The notes beneath the pieces were generated by a model. It was not told where the DNA came from and did not search any database. It saw only the letters and a program-made list of their open reading frames with translations. Positions 1-5,254 of a stretch of DNA of 7,533 nt are shown here, piece by piece. Positions within the stretch are counted from its first letter, which is position 1; every line of letters begins with the position of its first letter. Position numbers and translations under genes: made by a program. Source of the DNA: an uncultured Paraprevotella sp. (lineage in GTDB: Bacteria > Bacteroidota > Bacteroidia > Bacteroidales > Bacteroidaceae). The DNA is taken from assembly GCA_900770805.1 (NCBI GenBank), contig CAAGLP010000133.1, positions 1-7,533 of the forward strand, read 5' to 3'.

Positions 1-197
1 AAGGCTTCAAGAACATAAACCTGTATCAGATATGTTACTATTGTAGCCAAAGTGAGTACAAAAGCAACCGCCGCACCCATACCAAGAGCAGTATCTACCT
101 TCTTGCTGACGCCAAGAAAAGGACAAATGCCAAGGAATTGGCTCAGTACGATATTGTTTACGAATATCGCTGTGATGAATATAAGTATGTATGCCAT
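1..197 (-). CDS. rnfA: RnfA, electron transport complex membrane subunit (partial, 3' end outside window)
   Basis: Integral membrane subunit of the Rnf ferredoxin:NAD+ oxidoreductase. Only the first 65 codons are present, because the window edge cuts the 3' end. The ATG at 197-195 gives MAYILIFITA, then NNIVLSQFLGICPFLG at residues 14-29, the signature of the RnfA/NqrE family. Residues about 2-22 and 36-60 are hydrophobic membrane segments. In this family the Cys of the GICP motif (C25 here) helps hold a [2Fe-2S] cluster shared with RnfE at the pseudo-twofold axis; this is known for the homologous NqrD/NqrE pair and inferred here. The start lies 2 bp after the rnfE stop, so translation is probably coupled to rnfE. 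The leader is A/T-rich with no Shine-Dalgarno sequence. Identification is firm despite truncation, since the motif and the operon position agree. Confidence 0.95.
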   Translation of the reverse strand, partial: MAYILIFITAIFVNNIVLSQFLGICPFLGVSKKVDTALGMGAAVAFVLTLATIVTYLIQVYVLEA

Positions 198-199
198 AA

Positions 200-781
200 T
201 TAATTCTTTAATTTATTTACTATAGCTATCAGATATCCCAAGGCGATGAATGCTCCTGGAGCAAGGACGAAGACCAAGGCTCCATGGCTATCGGGGAAAA
301 TGGTCATGGAGAATATCTTGCCAATACCCAGAAACTCACGTGTGGCTCCGAGCAGGGTTAGACCCAGAGTGAATCCAAGTCCCATGCCTATACCATCAAA
401 TACGGAACTGATTGGACCATTCTTGGCAGCAAAAGCCTCGGCACGTCCAAGGATTATACAATTGACCACGATGAGAGGGATGAAAAGGCCCAACGATTTG
501 TCTATCTCTGGTGCAAAGGCCTTGATGACCATCTGCAGGATTGTAACAAGAGATGCTATCACAACGATGAACGAGGGAATACGCACCATGTCGGGAATCA
601 GGTTCTTGATAAGGGATATAATCAAGTTGGAGAATATGAGCACGGCCATTGTGGCAAGCCCCATGGACATACCATTCATAGCAGAACTGGTGGTTCCTAA
701 TGTGGGGCACATACCCAAGAGGAGAACGAATGTGGGATTCTCCTTGATAATACCATTCCAAAGTACTTTCAATTGGTTCAT
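200..781 (-). CDS. rnfE: RnfE, electron transport complex membrane subunit
   Basis: Membrane subunit of the Rnf complex, homologous to NqrD and paralogous to RnfA. The product is 193 residues, a normal length for the family, with about six hydrophobic segments. Residues 15-30 (NPTFVLLLGMCPTLGT) are the RnfE/NqrD signature, followed by an N-rich GMSMG stretch. A second conserved Cys is C108 in VVNCIILGRAEAFA. C25 and C108, with their counterparts in RnfA, are expected to bind the intramembrane [2Fe-2S] cluster that passes electrons across the membrane (family knowledge, not shown here). The ATG at 781 has a perfect AAGGAGG 9 nt upstream, which decides this start. The gene sits 21 bp after rnfG and 2 bp before rnfA, so it is clearly cotranscribed. 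Confidence 0.97.
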   Translation of the reverse strand: MNQLKVLWNGIIKENPTFVLLLGMCPTLGTTSSAMNGMSMGLATMAVLIFSNLIISLIKNLIPDMVRIPSFIVVIASLVTILQMVIKAFAPEIDKSLGLFIPLIVVNCIILGRAEAFAAKNGPISSVFDGIGMGLGFTLGLTLLGATREFLGIGKIFSMTIFPDSHGALVFVLAPGAFIALGYLIAIVNKLKN

Positions 782-790
782 ATCTTATGT

Positions 791-797
791 CCTCCTT
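791..797 (-). promoter_or_regulatory. Strong Shine-Dalgarno site for rnfE
   Basis: The minus strand reads AAGGAGG here, 9 nt before the rnfE ATG. It lies in the 21-nt noncoding gap after the rnfG stop, which is a tandem TAATAA. Because the site is outside any coding sequence, it is not a by-product of codon choice. Such a full match is unusual in Bacteroidota, where most leaders are A/T-rich and lack this motif, as the other genes in this window do. Confidence 0.75.
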
Positions 798-802
798 TTT
801 TA

Positions 803-1402
803 TTAGTTCATATCCTTGGCCGTGGCAGAGGTATGTACGTCGGCCTCGGCATGAGGGTTAACAACCTTGGAATATTCAGCATAGGCATTGTTCACGGCAC
901 GCAGGAAAGAGCGTGTGGTAATGGTGCTGGCTGTAATTGCATCAATATCACCATTATCCTTGGTGGTTGCCAATTGTCCTGCCTGCTTTCCTATGATTTC
1001 ACCCTTACCACCCTTCTGGAACCACTCGTCGGCCTTAGCTCCAAGACCCGGTGTTTCGTTTGAGAGTAGTACAGTGTAGCCCAGAATTTGGAATTCCTTG
1101 TTGAGGCCAACCATGATGGTCAGTCCGCCACCGAAACTTCCATTCAAAGGGTCTGTTGTCTTCACAGCTGCACCGTTCTCGGTAAGATATACCACCACAT
1201 CACCATTGGTGAGTGTGTCGGTAATCACAGCACTGTCATCGCATAGGACAGCCTTTATGGCTTGTGCCTCATTGCGCTGCTGTATTTCTGCAATTGGCCC
1301 TTTGGTAAGTTCGTTCACATAGGCCAATGCAGCACCTGCCACCACAGAGATGAGGGTAAGTACTATGGCCATATTGTACCATGTGGATTCAAGTTTCTTC
1401 AT
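803..1402 (-). CDS. rnfG: RnfG, FMN-binding electron transport complex subunit
   Basis: Periplasm-facing subunit of the Rnf complex carrying covalently bound FMN (FMN_bind family, like NqrC). The product is 199 residues. A single N-terminal membrane anchor spans residues 10-28 (MAIVLTLISVVAGAALAYV), and the soluble domain follows. ETPGLGAK at residues 116-123 is a family hallmark. DAITASTITT (154-163) occupies the flavinylation site, where ApbE attaches FMN to a Thr, predicted as T160. The motif reads T-A-S-T rather than the usual S/T-G-A-T. The ATG at 1402 overlaps the rnfD stop as ATGA and has AAGGAGG 7 nt upstream, so I prefer it to an in-frame upstream start at 1450 that would lie inside rnfD and add 16 unrelated residues. 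The last 20 residues are hydrophilic, rich in His, Ala, Asp and Thr. Confidence 0.95.
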   Translation of the reverse strand: MKKLESTWYNMAIVLTLISVVAGAALAYVNELTKGPIAEIQQRNEAQAIKAVLCDDSAVITDTLTNGDVVVYLTENGAAVKTTDPLNGSFGGGLTIMVGLNKEFQILGYTVLLSNETPGLGAKADEWFQKGGKGEIIGKQAGQLATTKDNGDIDAITASTITTRSFLRAVNNAYAEYSKVVNPHAEADVHTSATAKDMN

Positions 1403-2397
1403 TTTTTTGCCTCCTTTCTGATAACCTCGCCAAAACGACGTGGCTTGCAATATGTATTGATAAGAGGAGTGAACGCGTTCATGATAAGGATGGCAAAGGA
1501 CATACCCTCGGGGTATGCTCCCCAGTTGCGGATGACAACGGTTAGTGCACCTATAGCCACACCATAGATAATCTGCCCCTTGGGAACCATGGGCGAAGTG
1601 ACATAGTCAGTAGCCATGAAACAAGCACCGAGCATTAGACCACCACTACAGAGCACACTGATGGGATTTGCATAAATGGGGTTAACCATGTGCAATATAC
1701 CGCTGAGCAGTGCCACAGTGCCGAGGATGCTGACAGGAATGTGCCATGTGATTATCTTACGCACAATCATGAACAGGCATCCGATGAGCAGCAGGATGGC
1801 GGAAACCTCACCAAGAGAACCACCATGCACACCCACAAGCATATCTACAGATGAAGGAAGATCCTTGAGTACACTAACATCGCCTGATTGGATGGCCCAC
1901 TTCATCAGAGCCAAAGGTGTAGCACCTGTCTGAGCATCAAGATATTCTACGCTTCCACTAACGGGCCATGTAGTCATCTGTGCAGGGAAAGAGATGAGCA
2001 GGAACACACGTCCTACCAGTGCAGGATTGAATGGGTTCTGACCAAGGCCTCCAAAGGTCATCTTACCAACGCCTATTGCGACCAAAGCACCAATGACGAT
2101 AATCCATATGGGCAGATTGGAAGGCATATTAAAACCGAGCAGGATACCAGTAAGGATAGCAGAACCATCCATGATGGTCGTTCTCTCGCGACGAAGGATA
2201 AACTTGGCAATGGCCCATTCAAATAACACACAAGAAACGATGCTGGTGAGCAGTACTACAGCAGCACCAAGGCCAAAGAAGTATAAGCTGGCCACTAAAG
2301 CCGGCATCAAGGCCAGACACACTCCGTACATATTCTTCTGGATGCTATCGCCAGAGTGAACATGTGGAGAAAGTGAAACTATTAATCTATTTGACAT
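1399..2397 (-). CDS. rnfD: RnfD, membrane flavoprotein of the electron transport complex
   Basis: Polytopic membrane subunit of Rnf, homologous to NqrB and part of the ion-translocation path. The 332-residue product opens with LIVSLSPHVHSGDSIQKNMY (residues 5-24), the typical RnfD N-terminus. MTFGGLGQNPFNPALVGRVF (113-132) and the C-terminal block MATDYVTSPM (261-270) with GQIIYG are further family signatures. DAQTGATPLA (154-163) contains the TGAT flavinylation motif, with T160 the predicted covalent FMN site. I chose the ATG at 2397; a TTG five codons upstream (2412) is in frame but less likely, and the family normally begins at this point. The stop overlaps the rnfG start (ATGA), and the last codons (R-K-E-A-K-K) also encode the rnfG Shine-Dalgarno site. 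A 40-bp gap with a small hairpin separates it from rnfC. Confidence 0.96.
   Translation of the reverse strand: MSNRLIVSLSPHVHSGDSIQKNMYGVCLALMPALVASLYFFGLGAAVVLLTSIVSCVLFEWAIAKFILRRERTTIMDGSAILTGILLGFNMPSNLPIWIIVIGALVAIGVGKMTFGGLGQNPFNPALVGRVFLLISFPAQMTTWPVSGSVEYLDAQTGATPLALMKWAIQSGDVSVLKDLPSSVDMLVGVHGGSLGEVSAILLLIGCLFMIVRKIITWHIPVSILGTVALLSGILHMVNPIYANPISVLCSGGLMLGACFMATDYVTSPMVPKGQIIYGVAIGALTVVIRNWGAYPEGMSFAILIMNAFTPLINTYCKPRRFGEVIRKEAKK
1410..1416 (-). promoter_or_regulatory. Strong Shine-Dalgarno site for rnfG, inside the rnfD 3' end
   Basis: The minus strand reads AAGGAGG 7 nt before the rnfG ATG. The bases also encode Lys-Glu and the first base of Ala near the RnfD C-terminus, so coding constraint could explain part of the match. 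With the ATGA overlap, this suggests ribosomes finishing rnfD reinitiate at rnfG. Confidence 0.7.
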
Positions 2398-2414
2398 TGT
2401 TCGATTATTCAAAA

Positions 2415-2427
2415 GGTTCGCGGAACC
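2415..2427 (-). repeat. Small perfect hairpin between rnfC and rnfD
   Basis: A 5-bp perfect inverted repeat (GGTTC, 3-nt loop, GAACC) lies in the 40-bp gap after rnfC. On the transcribed strand it is followed directly by TTTT. It sits about 18 nt before the rnfD ATG. It could act as a weak terminator, an mRNA processing or stability element, or a brake on rnfD initiation. The stem is short, so chance occurrence is possible. Confidence 0.35.
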
Positions 2428-2437
2428 ATTAAACCTC

Positions 2438-3784
2438 TTATTTCTTTGCCGCTCTTTCGCGGATAATGCCCATTACCGTGGACTTTCCCAGACGGATATT
2501 GTCCAGCAAAGGACGATGGCTGGGACAAGTGAAGGCACATGAACCACATTCTATGCAGGATACGATATCCTCCTTTTCAGCCTCATCCCACATGGACTGG
2601 GAACTGATTTTGGCCAGCAAATAAGGCTCAAGTCCCATTGGACATGCACTAACACACTTGGCACAACGGATACATGGCTCGGGAGCTGTACGACGTGCAT
2701 CCTTCTCATTCATTATGAGCAGACCACTTGAACCCTTGGTCATGGGGATATCAAGGGAAATGAGAGCCTTACCCATCATAGGACCGCCACCGATAATCTT
2801 GCCTGTGTCGGCAGGCAAACCTCCACACTCGTCAATCAACTGTGAGAAAGGAGTACCGAGACGTGCCAATAGATTGGAAGGAGTTTTCACACTCTTGCCA
2901 GTAACGGTGATGATACGCGAAATCAAAGGCTTGTTCTTCATTACAGCCTCGTAAATGGCAAAGGCTGTGCCCACGTTTTGCACCACAGCACCTACACTGA
3001 TGGGAATTGCAGGAGGTGCAGGAACCTGACGTCCGATAACAGCATCTATCAACTGCTTTTCACCGCCCTGTGGGTATTGTACTTTCAAAGGTACTATCTC
3101 TATCTGGGGGTAAGATTTAGCCTTCTCCTGCATCAATTTGATAGCGTCAGGCTTGTTGTTCTCGATGCCAATGTAAGCACGATTTACATTTACAGCCTTC
3201 ATTATCAAGCTTACGCCAACCAAAATCTCATCTGCCTTTTCAAGCATAAGGCTATGATCAGAAGTCAGATAAGGTTCGCACTCCACGGCATTGATGATGA
3301 CACACTCGGCCTTCTGTCCGGGAGGAGGGCACAGCTTCACATGACAAGGGAAGGTGGCACCACCCATACCCACAATACCAGCTTGCTTTATCTTCTCTAC
3401 GATTGTCTGTGAATCCAAGTCGGGACGGTCTTCAAGGCGTACCAAATCAGGAGTGCGATCAATAGCTTCCTCCCACTCGTCGCCCTCTACATCCACATAC
3501 ACAGCCATGCGTCGTGTATCACTGGCATCCAAAGCAACATCTACCTTGCTAACCTTACCGCTAACACTGGAATAGATGGGGGCACTGACAAAACCTCCAG
3601 CCTCGCCCAACAAAGTACCTACCTTCACCACATCACCCTTCTTTACAACGGGCTTGGCAGGTGCGCCAATATGCTGGAACATGCTGAATATAGCCTGTTT
3701 GGGCAGAGCAGCCTCACGGATAGGACTGCCCGCACTCAGTTTGTTCTCGGCGGGATGTACACCGCCTATTCTAAATGTCTTCAT
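2438..3784 (-). CDS. rnfC: RnfC, NADH-binding Fe-S subunit of the electron transport complex
   Basis: Peripheral cytoplasmic subunit of Rnf where NAD+ is reduced, related to NuoF. The product is 448 residues. MKTFRIGGVHPAENK at the N-terminus starts a lipoyl-like/barrel-sandwich region (to about 100), containing APIYSSVSGKV. The nucleotide-binding Rossmann region has GIVGMGGATFP (136-146) and NAVECEPYLTSDH (165-177). A SLBB-type region follows, with GKIIGGGPMMGKAL at 328-341. Two [4Fe-4S] motifs are explicit: C371-C374-C377-C381 and C410-C413-C416-C420, each CxxCxxCxxxCP. The protein ends soon after the second cluster, without the long Ala/Lys-rich tail of gammaproteobacterial RnfC. The ATG at 3784 overlaps the rnfB stop by 4 nt (ATGA), giving translational coupling. 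No Shine-Dalgarno sequence is visible. Confidence 0.97.
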   Translation of the reverse strand: MKTFRIGGVHPAENKLSAGSPIREAALPKQAIFSMFQHIGAPAKPVVKKGDVVKVGTLLGEAGGFVSAPIYSSVSGKVSKVDVALDASDTRRMAVYVDVEGDEWEEAIDRTPDLVRLEDRPDLDSQTIVEKIKQAGIVGMGGATFPCHVKLCPPPGQKAECVIINAVECEPYLTSDHSLMLEKADEILVGVSLIMKAVNVNRAYIGIENNKPDAIKLMQEKAKSYPQIEIVPLKVQYPQGGEKQLIDAVIGRQVPAPPAIPISVGAVVQNVGTAFAIYEAVMKNKPLISRIITVTGKSVKTPSNLLARLGTPFSQLIDECGGLPADTGKIIGGGPMMGKALISLDIPMTKGSSGLLIMNEKDARRTAPEPCIRCAKCVSACPMGLEPYLLAKISSQSMWDEAEKEDIVSCIECGSCAFTCPSHRPLLDNIRLGKSTVMGIIRERAAKK

Positions 3785-4737
3785 ACGGCAGTCTCATTAT
3801 CTTTTGGGGTTTCTACCTTCTTTTCAACCACTGGTGCTACAGGGGGCTCCTTAGCAACAGGAGTGGCGGCTTCCTTAGCTACGGGAGCAGTCTCGGTCTT
3901 TGGTTTCCTCGGAGGAAAGTTAAAGGCCTTGATAGCACCACGAGGACATGCCTCCTCACACTTGCGACACATCTTGCACTTATCAGGATCAATATGCGCC
4001 AGATTGGTACCCAAGGTGATGGCTTCGAACTTGTCGCAAACCTTCACACACTTACCACAACCTATGCAACTAACCTTACATTCCTTAGTAGCCAGAGCAC
4101 CCTTGTCCTTGTTGTTACAAAGCACCACAACCTTACGGTTCTTGGGGCCCTGAGGAATAAGCTCAATGATACTACGAGGACAACTCTTGGCACAAGCACC
4201 GCAACCAGTACACTTGCTCTCGTCCACCTCAGCTATGCGGGTAGCAGGATTAACGGTGATAGCTCCAAAGAGACATGCCGCAGCACAATCACCTTCACCC
4301 AAACAACCATACTGGCACTGGGTCTCGCCCATACCTGTCATGTTTTGGATCTTGCAAGAGTGGACACCATCAAACTCCACACCATGGGGACGGACATCGC
4401 ATGTACCCTGACAACGCACCACTGCAACTTTAGGAGCAGCAGCCGAAGCCTTCAGACCCAAAATACCTGCCACCTGCTCCATGACAGCCTGACCACCTGG
4501 AGCACAATTCAAATCGCTCAGGCTGCCACCTTCTGCAGCCTTTACACATGCAGAGGCAAAGCCGGAACAACCAGGATAACCGCATCCACCACAATTTGCC
4601 TGAGGCAAGACCTCAGACACTTGTCGAATACGGGGATCTTCCCAAACAGCAAACTTCTTGGATGCGAGGAACAATACCACTGCGGATACAAGTCCCACAA
4701 CACCAAGCACGATTACTGCAATAAGAATTACATTCAT
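3781..4737 (-). CDS. rnfB: RnfB, multi-cluster ferredoxin-type subunit of the electron transport complex
   Basis: Entry subunit of Rnf, thought to take electrons from reduced ferredoxin. The 318-residue product starts with a membrane anchor (about 3-25). It is followed by a Fes-type [4Fe-4S] domain: NCGGCGYPGCSGFA with C49, C52, C57 and later C78. Further Cys groups are C109/C113/C128, C141-C145-C151-C155, C176-C179-C182-C186 (CTGCGACAKSCP), C220-C224-C227-C230-C234 and C254-C257-C260-C264 (CKMCRKCEEACP). I count 26 cysteines in all. It is longer than the roughly 190-residue proteobacterial form and ends in a Pro/Ala/Lys/Glu tail (276-318) with a repeated PVAKE unit. The ATG at 4737 gives the expected anchor; the A/T-rich leader has no Shine-Dalgarno sequence. 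The stop overlaps the rnfC start. It follows the short RseC-like gene by 30 bp with no promoter seen in between. Confidence 0.97.
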   Translation of the reverse strand: MNVILIAVIVLGVVGLVSAVVLFLASKKFAVWEDPRIRQVSEVLPQANCGGCGYPGCSGFASACVKAAEGGSLSDLNCAPGGQAVMEQVAGILGLKASAAAPKVAVVRCQGTCDVRPHGVEFDGVHSCKIQNMTGMGETQCQYGCLGEGDCAAACLFGAITVNPATRIAEVDESKCTGCGACAKSCPRSIIELIPQGPKNRKVVVLCNNKDKGALATKECKVSCIGCGKCVKVCDKFEAITLGTNLAHIDPDKCKMCRKCEEACPRGAIKAFNFPPRKPKTETAPVAKEAATPVAKEPPVAPVVEKKVETPKDNETAV

Positions 4738-4767
4738 AACTTACTTGTATTTTATTTAATTATTATA

Positions 4768-5037
4768 TCATTTCTTCCTTGTGAAATCTGGTCTAATTAA
4801 ACGGACGACAATAAAATACACCATCAGTACCAAAAGGACTAACAAAGCCATACACCCTTCACTTAAATGTCCTTGTGAAAACACAAGCACCAGAACAATG
4901 CATACTAATGGTATAACAAAAGCCACAAGTACAGCACGAAGATCTGTTTCGCAAGATTGTCCACCCTGCTTATCTTTACGGCTACAGAACATAGAAATCT
5001 TGCAACCACTGCATTCTAAATCCGTTTGTTTTGCCAT
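4768..5037 (-). CDS. Short RseC-like membrane protein with Cys motif, first gene of the rnf operon
   Basis: A small 89-residue protein. C9-x2-C12-x5-C18, plus C29, precede two hydrophobic segments (about 34-53 and 61-80) joined by a short loop, with a basic C-terminus. The CSGCKISMFC motif, the DLRAVLVAFVIPL stretch and the position just before rnfB all resemble the SoxR-reducing system RseC/MucC family. That family is usually about 135-160 residues, with extra segments before and after the Cys motif that are absent here. The exact role of RseC in Rnf is unsettled; it may assist assembly or redox control. The ATG at 5037 is preferred over an in-frame TTG at 5061, because that TTG falls inside the predicted promoter, and a TAA at 5076-5074 closes the frame upstream. 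Family assignment is from memory of the motif, so moderate confidence. Confidence 0.7.
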   Translation of the reverse strand: MAKQTDLECSGCKISMFCSRKDKQGGQSCETDLRAVLVAFVIPLVCIVLVLVFSQGHLSEGCMALLVLLVLMVYFIVVRLIRPDFTRKK

Positions 5038-5058
5038 GTTGACTTTACATTTTCCACA

Positions 5059-5089
5059 CAAAGATAGTCTTTTTTAGGTATAATCCACA
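5059..5089 (-). promoter_or_regulatory. Predicted Bacteroides-type promoter of the rnf operon
   Basis: The minus strand has TATCTTTG at 5066-5059, a full match to the Bacteroidota -7 element TAnnTTTG. TGTG lies 19 nt upstream (5089-5086), three of four bases of the -33 TTTG, at a fitting spacing. Initiation would fall about 5052, leaving a leader of roughly 15 nt to the ATG at 5037. A second, weaker candidate is TACTTTG at 5137-5131 with TTG 16 nt upstream. No experiment is available, so this is a consensus match only. Confidence 0.5.
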
Positions 5090-5170
5090 CTTTTCACTCT
5101 CCTTATTTAATAAAAAAGACCATTTAGCACCAAAGTAATGTTTGAACACACCGCAATCCAGCAAATACGT

Positions 5171-5208
5171 CAATCCCCTTCTCTGCCAATAAGCAGAAAA
5201 GGGGATTG
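5171..5208 (-). terminator. Long hairpin after the C69 peptidase gene, probable terminator or insulator
   Basis: Two 16-base arms (5171-5186 and 5193-5208) pair across a 6-base loop. The one DNA mismatch becomes a U-G wobble in the minus-strand transcript, so the RNA stem is continuous. The element lies 46 bp past the peptidase stop and upstream of the rnf promoter, where a terminator is expected. No U-tract follows on either strand, so it may instead protect the peptidase mRNA 3' end. Confidence 0.5.
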
Positions 5209-5215
5209 TTTCAGC

Positions 5216-5229
5216 GTCCCAGACGGGAC
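5216..5229 (-). repeat. Short hairpin immediately downstream of the C69 peptidase gene
   Basis: A perfect 5-bp inverted repeat, GTCCC and GGGAC, with a 4-base loop. It lies 25 bp after the peptidase TAG and just ahead of the larger hairpin. Next to it, 5231-5242 is a 12-bp AT palindrome (ATTTTATAAAAT). Together they could form a compound 3' end structure. The short stem makes a function uncertain. Confidence 0.35.
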
Positions 5230-5254
5230 TATTTTATAAAATCTACAGTTTTTC

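Noticed and set aside
246..806. Plus-strand frame of 186 codons opposite rnfE
   Set aside because: Antisense shadow of a well-supported membrane gene, with a Pro/Arg/Met-rich composition and no recognisable domain.
1403..1450. Upstream start for rnfG adding 16 residues
   Set aside because: The extension lies inside rnfD, is not family-like, and the ATG at 1402 has a perfect ribosome binding site.
3775..4800. Long plus-strand reading frame opposite rnfB (341 codons)
   Set aside because: It is antisense to a clearly conserved rnfB, has a Thr/Ser/Leu-heavy composition expected from reading Cys/Lys/Ala codons backwards, and resembles no family.
5038..5061. TTG start giving the RseC-like protein an extra C-x2-C (MCGKCKVN)
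   Set aside because: The TTG overlaps the predicted -7 promoter element and would lie upstream of the likely transcript start, so the extra Cys pair is probably not translated.
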